Assembly: GCA_002633005.1 (NCBI GenBank)
Contig: NMRA01000109.1
Location: forward strand, 654,624 to 718,623
From: Phoronis australis
Taxonomy: Eukaryota > Phoronida > Phoronidae
DNA: 64,000 bases
Direction of reading: 5' to 3'
Shown: positions 51,748 through 64,000 of the stretch, piece by piece
Layout of the letters: each line of letters begins with the position of its first letter
Numbering within the stretch: position 1 is the first letter of the stretch
Notes under the pieces: model-generated
Databases searched by the model: none
What the model was told of the DNA's origin: nothing
The model's input: the letters and a program-made list of their open reading frames with translations, nothing else
Translations under genes and position numbers: made by a program

Positions 51748-53020
51748 CTGTACAAATGAAAACATTTGAGACTATCTCTTTCCCACACTACCTCTCCACC
51801 CCACAATCTCCCTCACCCCTCTCTTCTGCAATAATATACACCTTGACTTGCGGTTAGCAACATTTCACACTAAGTCTACAAAACCCAACGTACACTCGGG
51901 AAACCGATGGTCATCCGCCCAAGCATAAAACCGCCTTTTTGTCGTACTCATCGAATCATTCCACTTCAAAGTTATGCTCTGAGTAGGATTTGATTTAACT
52001 CTCACAAATATATAGTATTTGTTGATTCGAAAGTTTTCTTTATTGATGCCGAGTTGTTTCAACTGTACATTGCTTTTCGGCAGCCCTTTCATAATGACTC
52101 CTATGGTCGACACATGCTGCCGCCCTTTGAATGAGCAGAAAAACATACAGAAAAAAGACCAAGACGAGAGCGCTCGGAGGAGCGACACTTGGCGAAATTA
52201 CGCAAAAACAAGACGATGGGGAGGACGACGACGACAATCATGACGACTAGCAAAAAATGAAAAATATCTTATGAAAGCCCGTTTAAAACTCTATTGAGCT
52301 GTACAGATTTCTGATCAGTTAATATACATGGCAAGAAATTCCCGGCACACAAAACTATTTGCAAAAAACCCCAAATTTGACGATTTTCTCCCCGAAATAA
52401 CCACTTCCCTGCAACTGCAAGAAAAAGTCTCACTACAGATTCAGGATGCTCGTCCCCTCTAGATTCTAACTATGTGGTCATAGAAAGCCCCTTACCAGCT
52501 ACTTTTTTGGCAAATTTGATCTGTCTGACAGCCACCTGAAATCGCACCCAGTTTCTTGGACAGCAGACGACAGGGGTTGATAGCAAATGACAGCCACCAG
52601 TTTGCATCAAAAGTAGGTAAAAACCTGGCTTTTCTCATTCAAAAACACAAGTAAATAAGTTTCCTGGCAACTGTTGTCAACAATTTCCTCAAACCACCCG
52701 CCAAACCTGACACACGCCCTCAACATAAATTCTAGGGACTAGAAAATGCTCCGTGGCCGCCGCCTGACTGTTCAGTGCTACCTACAGTCTTGAGCGACAA
52801 TAGGCAAAACTGACGATGATTGTGATGATGAAGGTGGCAATGATGAACAACATCATGACATTCATACGATGAACTTAGATGTCATAAATTAGTAAGAAAT
52901 AAGGTACAGTCTTGTTCACATAAACTAAACCAACATCAATACGCTCAACAAAGGAACAGTGCTATCAGAAAATCTCAAATAATTCCAAAAAGTAGACGTC
53001 CTAGCGAAAAACGGGAAACA

Positions 53021-53475
53021 TCTTCTGAAAGCCCGTTCCAAACTCTATCTAAACTGATAGGTTCCCAACATTCCATATTTTTTTTTAAAAAATTGAAATT
53101 TTACGTTTTTTCGAAATTCAAAGTCAAATAACTCGAAAAGGGTAAGTCTGAGCAAAATGTTATTGCTGAACTTTTGAAAGAGCATACTTCAAGGAATCCA
53201 CATGCAAAAACTCACGTCATTTGCTCTACCCGTTAAAAATGCGACACCAGAACGATTGAAAACGGGTGAAAATGCGCCAGAGCCACCATCTTGAAAATGA
53301 CTTCCAGTTTGACAAAATTTTATAAAAGCTGATCAAATGCAACAAACACGTGACCAGTTTGAAAATGATTGGTTCACCAATGCACCCTCTACAGGAGAAA
53401 ACGTTTTCGGCCAATTATCGAAGTGCACATGCGCCACTGCCGATATTTCCGCCATCTTTGACCGGAAGTTAAAGA
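53021..53475. repeat. Dispersed repeat G, longest copy
   Basis: It begins TGAAAGCCCGTT, has TCAAAGTCAAATAACTCGAA, and near its end CCCTCTACAGGAGAAAACGT. A second copy is at 61580-61971 and a short piece at 52260-52310. Confidence 0.85.
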
Positions 53476-53609
53476 CTTAGGGCACAGTTGTAGTGCTTGT
53501 GTGCTATGATAATCGTACCAATGTTCAGCCCTGCACGTCGAAAAATGCGGCCTCTATGAGCAATGTCTTCATGGTCTTGTTCAACAGAAGCTAAACCAAC
53601 ATCAGCCGA

Positions 53610-53685
53610 ATTTCATCATGAACGCACGCCCAGACAGAGGTGACGGCAATATGTACCCACATAAAATATGAGGGCACATAATAAA
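53610..53685 (+). repeat. Family A element, 3' end only
   Basis: GACGGCAATATGTACCCACA then AATATGAGGGCACATAATAA corresponds to the terminal hairpin of family A. Confidence 0.65.
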
Positions 53686-55699
53686 GCCACACTTATAGGA
53701 GATGCACTTGACACGGAACAACTCACATGGAACGCCAATATTCTGATATAACGTGCCCGCATTTTGAGAAGCAGTTTGATTCCCGTTATTTAGTGGGGAA
53801 AACTGGTTTTCAAAATTCAGTCATGTTATATCGGATCATTACCCATGGAACAGCTGATCGGGATCAAGAACTGTGCGCAAACACAACTAACACAGAACAA
53901 GTTGACACCGTGGCACCCATTTTTGTTCTCGTTTGAGAAGTAGAACAACTCTACACCTCTAAATACAAACTGGAAGGGACAAAGTGAAAGGGACCATTTT
54001 TTCTTATGCTAGCGATCACACTGTTTTGTACATGGTTAATCTGAACATGCGCAGACTGTCTTCGTATAATCGACCTCCATGCTAATCCTGTTTGTGATAA
54101 TGTCACATAAAAATATGAGTGTAGTGAAGCAACTCGTGCCATGACAACTTCCACCATGATAATAGTTCCTCGCATAACAACGACTTCACAATAAGCAAAT
54201 AATGCAGCCTGTAAAACAAGAACTGATGACAAACATTAAAAAGACTCTAGACCTACCAACTTTTTGAACATGTAATTGGGCACTGCTGTCAAAAGTAGCC
54301 TTTTTAAACACCACCACCAAGGCCTACGTCCATCTCCATATTAAAAATATCCATTCAAAATTCCACATGGCAACTATACATTCTACAGTATTTACCCATA
54401 CCTTCGCATGCCACCACCACGCTCAGGGATGGATCAAAGAATTTGAATAGGAGGGCCAGGACTACTGACATGTATTACATCACCCTCTGGCCCCTTCTCT
54501 AAATCCACTACTAATGTTGGTCATTAATTCACATCAAATTCACCATTCCTATGTTTTCCTTCATGTTCTGAGTTCCAGTGATAACATCAGGCAAGTTGCC
54601 AAAACTGCACAAATGAATGTGAATTATTGCTGAGCCAATTAAACTCCCTTGCATTCAATCCTTATTCTAACACAAATACCGGTAAACTCATTTGTATTCT
54701 ATCATCATTTTACCACAAATAGTGATAATTCATTAATCAATTACACATTTTCATACCTCCGTGAAAGGGGAGACCTCAGTTTAGCACAATAGTAACGTGA
54801 TCTCTAGGACAAAACAATTTGATCAGCTGACTAAGCTAATTCTGGGAGAATAAATTCAATACAATAACTACATTTGTCTTATCTTAACTATATGTTTGAA
54901 GTACTTTCAAAACACAAAAATAAAATTCTACTGTAACCGTGCTTACCATCAACAACAGATACATTGCATTGCTTGATTCATTTTCTATAGAAAAGTACTT
55001 ACTGATAACTTTTTGCTTGAACTAAAACCGAAAAATGACCATAGAAGAGAGACAACATTTTTCCAGTCAGTGGTAAAAAATACAGATTCATTTGTGTATT
55101 TTTACCTGCCAGGTAAAACATGTGGTACATAAATGGTTTTGAGCATGACACTGACGCCTGGCATATGGTCTAGAAAAAATGGGAAAGTAGGGAAGATGAT
55201 CTTGGGACTAATCAGTGTTTCTTAAGTGGGTGTTTATAAAAGCAGGCATCTGAAACAAACTAATGAAAAGAGGCATAAACTGTAACCTTTTACAGAGACT
55301 GTTGCAAGCAGGTGGAAATACATAGACTATGAATTGGAAGACGATTGAGAGAAAAAGGTGAGACAAGAAATTAAATCAAATTCTCTAAAATCCACAATCT
55401 ACCAGAATATCAACAGCAGAACATGTTTAAGCCCACCTTTAGCAAGACAGAAAAGTGGGTAATTAAAATTCATTCTCGGAAAAAGTGACAGTTTGGCACT
55501 CTCAAATAGAGGATTAATGTCAAAATAAGATATATATTTATTACGTTATGTATCAATAAAAGTATGACTTCATGAAAACAACGGAAACTGATAAAATTCT
55601 AAAACTGGATGTATGCTAACTACTATCTTATAAAAATTACGTTTTCATGAGTTCTGACGTGCAGTAACAAAATACCATGAACACAATAACATCAGCATT

Positions 55700-55825
55700 C
55701 TTGAAACTGATAGGTGGATGGGTTTAGAAGAGTTCAGCAAACGCCGGATGATGGATGCAGGGCACTGATGTCACAAGACATGACAGCAATATGCACCCAC
55801 ATATGCACGTGTGGGTGCATAAAAA
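55700..55825 (+). repeat. Family A element, 3' end only
   Basis: Ends with the hairpin ATGCACCCACATATGCACGT, then GTGGGTGCAT (55791-55820), preceded by CGCCGGATGATGGATGCAGG. Confidence 0.7.
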
Positions 55826-57725
55826 TCACAGTTGTATAATGTTTTCATAAAGCCATCTTACGATAGCTTCAATAACCCAAACATCAAACAATAACTTTGG
55901 TGAACCAAGTGTGAAAGGTTCAGTTAACTTTCCAGTTAACGGTAAAAATTCTTCAATTTGGGACACAAAATGGAGACAGGTGAAAGATTACTTCGGCAAA
56001 ATTCTCAACAAAATAAGTTTTCAGGAAAATTTACTTTGCTTTTTAACGTGGTTTGCATGGTGTAGCTATTTGGTAACATTTTGAGACTTTGCAACAATGT
56101 GGTAAGCATCTGAAAAATAGAAATATGGCAATTTAAGCAATTATGTTTGTCTCAAACTGAAGAATTTTATGGTACATCAACCAAGCTCCTGCAATCTGTA
56201 AACATACAAGCATCTCACAAACTTCCACTTTTATTATCACCTTGTTAGGCCAACAACAAACAAGCTGCTGATGTCAAACACTGACTAAGCTAAGAGAATC
56301 CAGGATTACAGGGACTGTTGCAGGTGTGGCCACAGACACACAGTGACTAATCAAAGTTCTTGTCTGTTCATGTCATGTGGCGCAAATCTACTTGTTTTCT
56401 GTTTATTGAACACTGTTGCTAGTGAGCCATAGTATTCGTCTGACGTTTGTCTGCCCTGTTTGTGACTTCTCAAATCATAATTTAAGGATGTTGTGCCTCT
56501 CCTAGACTGTTGCCCTAGTCACCACAGACAAACACAAACTAATGGAACATGTTGTCTACTCATGATGTCATGTGGCGTGAATCTACTTGTGTTTATTTAA
56601 CCCATTGCTGTGGCAGTGATCTAAGGTTCTCAAATCACATTTTAACCTTTAAGACAGTTATTATTCAAATGTAATAATTTGAAACACAATCAATTCAGTC
56701 TCCAGTCTAAAACATCCCCTTTACTGGATATCAACTTTAATTTCATAATATCAGGCTTTTTGTTTATTTATCTTTACAACTTTGTCCAGTCATTCATAAA
56801 CCTCTTGTTTCACAAAAAGAGTCCGGCTTATGTTCACACATAAACAAGGACATCCAAAAGAAGAAAACAGGTTAATCTAATGAGCGATTGCCTACAGAAG
56901 ACACTTGTGCAGTGTAATATTCCAAGCATTAGCATTCGTTCCTAGGACTTAAATCAGTGACACCCTTCACATGGCAACTTTAGAACAAGTAATAAAATTA
57001 TCTTTTTATGGTGCTAACCATAAATTCATGTTTTTTTCAGTTTTCAAATTCTTGCTACATTATTGTAAATGCTCAAAATTTTCAAAGTAGAAGAAAGCAC
57101 AAAAAACCCTAACTCAGACCATCCTGAGTTTCGTCTACCTCACACAACCATAATATTCACCCATGGTCTTAAACAAAAAGACACTAAGCTGGAATAACAA
57201 CATAAAACCAAAAAGTTTACCATATCTAAAATTCCCAATTCCAGCCTCTGAAGCATGAAACATTCCTGACTCACAAGAAAGATTTTTTGAGTCTACAGTC
57301 AAACTTTATGCTTAAAGCAGCTACAAACACATGTTCCTTTTCCATCTATGAAGTGAACATTTCATTTAGACCACTTACCACTATAAAAGTGGCCTCAAAT
57401 TGTTGTTTACTCAGATGAGAAGTGATTTCTTGAATTTCAAAGGACTGGTTATTATTCCTTGAGACCATGCTGAGCATATAAAATGACCGACCATGACTTG
57501 TAGAGTCCAGTCTTTGGCAATAACAAACAGTTCTTTTGAAGTTCTGATATCACCACTAACTTGAATAAAGAACACTTTGAAACCAATTTCAAAACTGTAC
57601 ATCAAAAGTTAGTTTTCACAATAGGCGGGGTAAATTTATAGACGCCTTAAAGTGATACAAACATTTTTTGTGTCCATGTAGAAATGGCAGAAGGTATCCA
57701 ACATCTATAGTGCCATTTACACCAC

Positions 57726-58150
57726 AAAAGTTGTCACCGATCAGCTGACACAGAACGAGATGTTCTAGCGCAAGTATATGTGTAAACAGGACTGACCTGG
57801 AGCAAACTGACACCGCGGTGACAACTTTTGCCACCCGTTTGTGAGGTAGAGCAATCTGCGCTCGATCATATTGTTCTGTGTCAATTATATGTCTAAACGC
57901 GAAACTGGGGCAAGGCGGAAAAGATCATATCTACTGTGCTTGTGCAATGGCCTACATACGGGTTCTCTGTCTCTGCAACTCCCGCCATTTGTAAAGCTGC
58001 GCAAGAGCGTTCCACTCTCCAGCCTACAACTTCCATCTTGCCACAGATAGTGAGTTGTGTGTGTAAATGGCCACTTGACACCGATCACTTTGCTGCGTGT
58101 CAGCTGCGCCGGGCCAAAAGTTGATGTCTAAACGGGACTTTTGTGCCCCG
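57726..58150. mobile_element. Possible non-autonomous DNA transposon piece
   Basis: AAAAGTTGTCACCG (57726-57739) and CGGTGACAACTTTT (57816-57829) are a perfect 14-bp inverted repeat. TGTSTAAAC words recur near 57781, 57891 and 58125. Base composition is GC-richer than the surroundings. Related sequence occurs near 53.83-53.95 kb (GTTGACACCGTGGCACCC). Limits uncertain. Confidence 0.35.
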
Positions 58151-58816
58151 CTTGTCCTCATCTCAACACTCTACCAATATTTGTTAGATGACAACAGTAC
58201 AGAGAAAACTAAACCAAAACTCCTATATGTTGTGAAAAAGGACAAAACAAAATTTCACTTTTCTACTGTACAATAATTCAAACTGAAGAAATTTTACCTT
58301 GCATAATTTTCCTTTGGTTTGACTACCGTACTTTACACTCCTAAGCAAGCAAAAGGCTTCCTCTAAATCCATTTGAAACAAGTAGCCACTTGCCTTCAAC
58401 AGTCTCTTGGTCTGCCTCAGCAATCTAATCAACCAGGCTGGATAATGACTTTCTAACGTAAATGTTTAAGATTTGTTGCCTCAGGCATTCCATAAAAAGC
58501 AGTTCCCATTGTTCTCTGTGACTCAAAGTATAACAAGGCCATAGGCTATTTTTGTAGAACTAGAAAACATAGATAAGGCCAAAGAAAATATCGTAATTTG
58601 TGCTGCACTGAAACCTGTGCCTTACTGTCTAAAGAAACATGAAGTCCCTACACCATCACTTGCAGTGAAATTCTTTTTTTCAAAAGCTATACAAATGTAT
58701 TTAATATAGTTTTTTTCATAATGTGGTTTAAAAACTTAACGAATCACCTCTTTCATGACTTAAATGGGTTAAACCGGTCTCCAAAAGCAAGTGGAGTGGC
58801 TTTGAGTCACAGCCTG

Positions 58817-58836
58817 CCCCCCCCCCCCNCCCCCCC
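58817..58836. other. Poly-C run with one unresolved base
   Basis: A single N at 58829 inside a C homopolymer. Confidence 0.95.
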
Positions 58837-59349
58837 GAGAATAGACCAAAAAACAATTATGTTTTTTATGGACTAACACAGCAACTGCACACACAAGTGA
58901 ATTGAAAACAAGTAAAATTAACCAGACTGCCTCAAAAGGTGTCACTAAATAAATACTTCAATTGAACTGAAAACTTTGAAGCAATGTTTGGTGGCACTTC
59001 AATCGTGGTTGATATTACCCACATTGCCTGCATTGAGTTGAAATTGTTAAAATACAGGATATCATGCGATAGGAACTGCTGGGTGTCATTTACTCAAATA
59101 AACTTCTGGATACTTTGACCAATTTTTCCTCAGTGCTATCCTTTTTACACACTCACTACTTGCAATACGGGCAAATCACAATCAAGGTCCATATTCGGTG
59201 GCCACTTTTGGTGAAAAATGAAGGTTGTCGTATAACTGTAAAACCTGGGTTATTTTAAAGACCATCATTCCAGGTTTGTAATCTAAAATATTTTTGCACA
59301 AGAACCACCGAATAAAATTTTATGGCCTAATGCATCACATTTGTATAAA

Positions 59350-60760
59350 AAGGTACGTACACTACAACTTGTAGTCACAGCCCATTTCTACCATGCAAAA
59401 ATTCATAAGGTACCTGTTAATTTAATAAGTTCTTGATCAAATTGAAGAAGTATCACATACTAAAGTAAGAAAAGTCATTACCGTGCTGATCAAGTTGTTC
59501 TAGATGATGATACATTGCATATCTTAACACAGTATAATGAGAATTTCTTCTCTTGCAATGTGATTCTTATAAAAAGAAAATGACAAGTAACTACTTTTTA
59601 AAAGAACTTTATTTACTTGTTGGTGTTGCAAGTTGTCTTGAGAGATAGAGAACCTGCCTCTGCAGCATCAGTTGTCACATGACGTGTCTTCTAGGATGTT
59701 TAGTACCAGCAAAGTAGTGTGTGTCATTTTTTTGCAACAAATTTGATAATGTCCATTGTTTTCTGTCAGAATGGATTCATTTTGGAAATATCAGTATTGT
59801 TCATGAGAACAGCAGTACTGGCAGTATGTAAAAATACTTGTGGGCAATACTTTATAGCAGAGGTTGAAGGTACGTACACTACACAGGGGTACGTACACTA
59901 CATTTCAATGACTTGTCAGATTTATAAAAAAATACTTAGAATCTACTGAAAGTTAGTTCATTTACCAAATCTATTTAAAGAGAACAAATAGTAAGTACTG
60001 CATACATGTGCATATCTGTCTGTCATTATTTGAAAACAGGCACATGTTATATTGTAGGGGTACATACACAACACAAATGCTAATATTTCACTCAAAACAA
60101 ATGTATTTGTAATTAACACCCTTTTAACCTGGCATTTTTAAAGGAGGAAGATGTCTGTGACAAGTGCTGCTTACTTACCGTGTAATATTTTTGTTTCATG
60201 GTACTTGTTCACATCGGGGTACGTACACTACGCAGGGGTACGTACACTGCAGTTCAATGACATGTCAATTTTGTAACTAAATACTTAGAACCTATTGAGA
60301 CTTAGTTGATTTACTAAATCAATTCAAAGAGAAAAAATAAAAAACACAGCATTCATGTGCATATTTGCCATACTTTGAAAATAGGCACAAATTAAAATAC
60401 AGGGGTACGTACACTACACAAATGCTAATATTTCACTCAAAACAAATGTATTTGCAATAAACACCCTTTTAACCTAACATTTTAAGAAAGGAAACTGTCT
60501 ATGACCAGTGTTGCTCACATACCAAGTGATATTTTAATTTCATGGCATTTGTAAACATGGGGGTACCTACACTACAAAAGGGGGTAAGTACACTACATCA
60601 CTGTCTATGCATCACTTGGTAACATAATGTTGTATGGCCATTTATTTCTCTTTGATGATAGTAAGCACCAATGATGTTGTTATTTGAAAGGCAATAATTT
60701 CATTTGCAATGACCATTTGTGTTACTGAATTCCACATGGGGGTACGTACACTACATTTTG
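59350..60760. repeat. GGGGTACGTACACTAC array with a 345-bp duplication
   Basis: The word occurs near 59352, 59869, 59886, 60057 (diverged), 60218, 60235, 60401, 60558, 60579 (diverged) and 60740, always in + orientation. Blocks 59869-60150 and 60218-60490 are a tandem duplicate offset by about 345 bp (shared CTAATATTTCACTCAAAACA). Confidence 0.85.
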
Positions 60761-61579
60761 TTAGCCTTTTTAGCCCATTTTCAACATAGCAGAACCCAGT
60801 CAATATCCAAACTTTTGGTTTGTTTAGATATTGAATAATTTGCTGTGTTGCTTAGGCTAACATATTCTGCAGTTCTTTTTATTACAGAGTGTGAATTTTA
60901 GGTTTTAACCTTCTTTACGGTAGGTGAGGGTTAGAAACACAGAATTTACAAATTTCGCAACGAGTGCCTGTTTCATGATGAATCCTGCCATTTCTCAGTG
61001 ATTAAGCACAACTTCGTCTAATTGACTCTGAAAGTGACTCAAGTTATTCCCAGTCATGTCTAAGCAATTGCTTACTTTATAAAATAAACTTCTTTTCTAC
61101 AGTTGACAATTGAAAATTGTAATTTTCAAAATGGCCACTCCTAACGCTAAAAATGCTTGAAATTCAGAGACAAAAACATTGGATAAATTTCTTAAACATT
61201 GTCCGATTTTGATGATCCTTTTTTTAATTTGAACAATTAAATAACTCTTTGCATATGAGATTCAGTTTGCATTTGGTAAGTGATCAAAAAAGTTATTTGA
61301 GACCGTAACACAGTCAACTCTCGAATATGGACCTTGATTGTGATTTAGCCGAATAATGAATGCAAGTATTCAGGTACCCATCACACACATCAGTGTTCCA
61401 AGACTTCAAGACTGATCCACACACTATGTTTTCATCCAATTTTTAGAATTGCCATGGACTTTTATGACAAGCTGTCCTGTTCCTGCATACAAGTTCTGAT
61501 TTGGCATGCTAACTGCCAGTTTTGGGTAAATTTTCTTGATTTTCATGGTAGCTACTTTCACTTCTGGTACTCATTAAAG

Positions 61580-61971
61580 ATACAAATGAAAGCCCGTTTA
61601 AATCTCTATCTAAAGTGGTAGTTTGGCAAAAATCAAAAAAATTTTCGAGAAAATTGAAAATTTGCCGTTTTTTTTGAAATTCAAAGTCAAATAACTCGAA
61701 AACGGTAAGTCTGAGAAATACGCTCTCGCAGACTTTTTGAAAGGCCATACCTCAAGGAATCAACTTGCAAAAATTCACGTCATTTGCTCTTCCCATAAAA
61801 AATGCGACAACACAGCGATTGAAACCGTGTGAACATGCTCCACAGCCGCCATCTTGGAAGTAACTTCCGGTCCAATAATTTTTTATAAAAGCTTATTAAT
61901 CTCAACAAACACCTGACCAGTTTGAAAGTGATTGGTTTGCAATTGCGCCCTCTACAGGAGAAAACGTTTTT
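61580..61971. repeat. Dispersed repeat G, second copy, cut by a gap
   Basis: It matches 53021-53475 from GAAAGCCCGTTTAAA to CCCTCTACAGGAGAAAACG, then runs into N. Confidence 0.85.
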
Positions 61972-62249
61972 NNNNNNNNNNNNNNNNNNNNNNNNNNNNN
62001 NNNNNNNNNNNNNNNNNNNNNNNNNNNNNNNNNNNNNNNNNNNNNNNNNNNNNNNNNNNNNNNNNNNNNNNNNNNNNNNNNNNNNNNNNNNNNNNNNNNN
62101 NNNNNNNNNNNNNNNNNNNNNNNNNNNNNNNNNNNNNNNNNNNNNNNNNNNNNNNNNNNNNNNNNNNNNNNNNNNNNNNNNNNNNNNNNNNNNNNNNNNN
62201 NNNNNNNNNNNNNNNNNNNNNNNNNNNNNNNNNNNNNNNNNNNNNNNNN
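61972..62249. other. Assembly gap, 278 N, followed by poly-A
   Basis: N at 61972-62249, then GC and a long A run. Reading frames crossing it are artefacts. Confidence 0.98.
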
Positions 62250-64000
62250 GCAAAAAAAAAAAAAAAAAAAAAAAAAAAACTTGACGACAGAGCAACATAC
62301 TTGTCGGAATTCAAAGAATTCCGCCAAGTAATTACTCGAAAAGAATTTCATTTTATTGAACACGAGTGAAGTTTTTGGAGTCTTAGGCCTGGCATATTTT
62401 TCCTATTTTCTGGTTTCGAACATCCTGCATACAAGAAATTTTAGCACAAAGTAAATTATGCAACCGGTATACCAAGCTTAACACACATGGCTATAGGTCA
62501 AATCTTAAACACAAATGATTTAAATCATCTATACATTAACACTAATCGTAACCATCGTCACTGCTGAAAATTTGATCACATTTATTTATCATCCACAAGG
62601 ATAATTACAGGACCAGGATTCTCATCATTAGTACATAAACATTTTCACTGACGCACTGTGAATGCTTAACTCAGGCCAATGGGCGTATTAAAATGAGTTG
62701 CAATCACGCCTTATTTTGTCTTGAATTATATCCATTGCATTCAGATTGTAATAAAAGGACAATGCCAAAGTCAGTAACGAAAACAACCAGTGCAGGTAGG
62801 TGTACAGATCCAAACTGAGGGTTTAGGTGTTCAGTTTGCATGTTCAGTCGTTCATACCAATCACTAATTGCCACATAATGGAGGTAGCAGACACACCCCA
62901 CACATTTTAATGTTAAAACATCCTCCCCTTTTCCAAAAAACTTGAAATCAAAAAAGAAAGTAATGTGACTCGTAAGTCTTCGAAATTAATCCATACATTT
63001 GTGACCCATATCCCACATTTTCCTTAAAAAATGATCCCAGCATTATCACAAAATTTTCTTGATTCAAGTTCGGTAAAGCTGTACTTCCTTTCCACTTACA
63101 GCAGGTGAAACCAAGACACTGACATCGCTTGATTTCCCCTCTTGAGCTAGACTTGTAAATTTTCTGGCCAGGATAACATCAATTTCAATATATAGTTAGA
63201 CTAGACGGATTTTACCAGGGCAAGTGGCCTAGTCAGTGATTTGGATTTTGTATGTAGCAAAACAAATAGAATAGTAATCAGGGACAGACACTCTATATGA
63301 TGTTCTATCATCATCCATAACTTGCAATTACGTTTGGATGGAATAATATCACCTGTCAGCATAATTTCAGTAACACTTTAGACATTTCTAGGAGAAGAGT
63401 TAATTCAAACACATTCATTAAAACCTATGGCCAATTGCACCATATGTGCAAGGCATAGCTGGTCTACTGCTTATTACTATTATTATCAATAATCTGATGT
63501 AACAGACACGGCCAATGAACTGTAATCAATATTATTACTTACTAGGTTTTCATTTGCAACATTACCCATTGCCAATTACAAAATCAAAGTCATAGCTCAT
63601 GAGGGTGATCTCTAACACAACCGCAGCAATCAAATCTAAGCTCATATGTCAAAGTCAAACGTATAGTTGCACAGCCCCGATTCTCAATTCTCAAAAACAG
63701 AATATGTCAAAATTTTGTTGTTGTTTTAGCACATTGTAAATTCTGTTTCTAAAGCCAAAGCCTCTGTTTTGGTGAGGATTTTGTTACATCCATTCTGGAC
63801 AAAAATTTTGACAAAATTTACATTTTTTACACAGCAAATTGTGCTTTGCCATTAGCTTTACTATCGCCAAGCAACACGTGATGTTACCGGTATGTTACTT
63901 GCTATTCCCTTGTCCACAAGGTAGTCAGCCATTGAAAGTGGAAAATATCAATTTTTGTAATTTCAATTTTCTACAAAATAAATGAAAATAATTATACGAT

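Larger units (their letters stand above)
51748..64000. other. Region upstream of the sarcoglycan start, no coding exon found
   Basis: 12 kb, AT-rich. It should hold the sarcoglycan promoter and non-coding first exon(s), unless they lie beyond the window, but I cannot place them. Contents I can define: a dispersed repeat at 52.26, 53.02 and 61.58 kb; family A 3' ends at 53.6 and 55.7 kb; an inverted-repeat element near 57.7 kb; a GGGGTACGTACACTAC array at 59.35-60.76 kb; two gaps. Nothing definable after 62.3 kb. Confidence 0.55.

Noticed and set aside
61780-62369. Long frames across the N gap
   Set aside because: They exist only because N was read as open codons, and poly-A or poly-T was translated as Lys or Phe.

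Overview
The window is animal nuclear DNA: AT-rich, with intron-split genes whose exons have clean GT-AG borders, large introns packed with dispersed repeats, a tRNA-derived SINE and short inverted-repeat elements, and three runs of N from a draft assembly. The two recognisable genes are bilaterian. Intron sizes and repeat content suggest a non-vertebrate, probably marine, animal (a deuterostome or lophotrochozoan); the sequence alone does not let me name the species.

Positions 345-22652, + strand, hold the 3' part of a FAT1/FAT2/FAT3-type giant protocadherin (Fat-like). Sixteen exons join in one frame into 4773 nt (1590 residues plus stop). In order they encode five full cadherin repeats plus a sixth, divergent one, a SEA-like juxtamembrane region with a basic cleavage-like site, EGF, laminin G, three EGF repeats, one membrane span and a 432-residue cytoplasmic tail ending in a PDZ-ligand-like tail. 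The 5' part of the gene lies outside the window.

Positions 30134-51747, - strand, hold the complete coding sequence of a gamma/delta-sarcoglycan orthologue. Seven coding exons total 876 nt (291 residues plus stop), with the intron phases of vertebrate SGCG/SGCD. The two genes converge tail to tail with about 7.5 kb between their stop codons. They act in different systems: Fat-like in planar polarity and adhesion, sarcoglycan in the dystrophin complex of muscle membranes. I see no functional link beyond neighbourhood.

The remaining sequence is intron or intergenic DNA with several layers of repeats. (1) Family A is a dispersed element made of 133-162 bp phrases, each centred on a CTCF-core-like word (CCACTAGGTGGCGC). 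It ends in a short hairpin and reaches 19 ordered motifs between 46.2 and 49.5 kb. (2) A decayed Kolobok-like DNA transposon lies at 19.2-20.85 kb, with TTAA target duplication, 14-bp terminal repeats and a THAP domain that has lost a zinc ligand. A second, frameshifted THAP fragment lies in a sarcoglycan intron. (3) A family of roughly 200-240 bp MITEs has three copies. (4) Several near-perfect palindromes occur, two of them 68-bp units flanked by 10-bp direct repeats. (5) A tRNA-derived SINE with target duplication has inserted into the family A array. (6) There are several tandem arrays.

Positions 51748-64000 contain no convincing exon. They should include the 5' UTR exon(s) and promoter of the sarcoglycan gene, or these lie further right.
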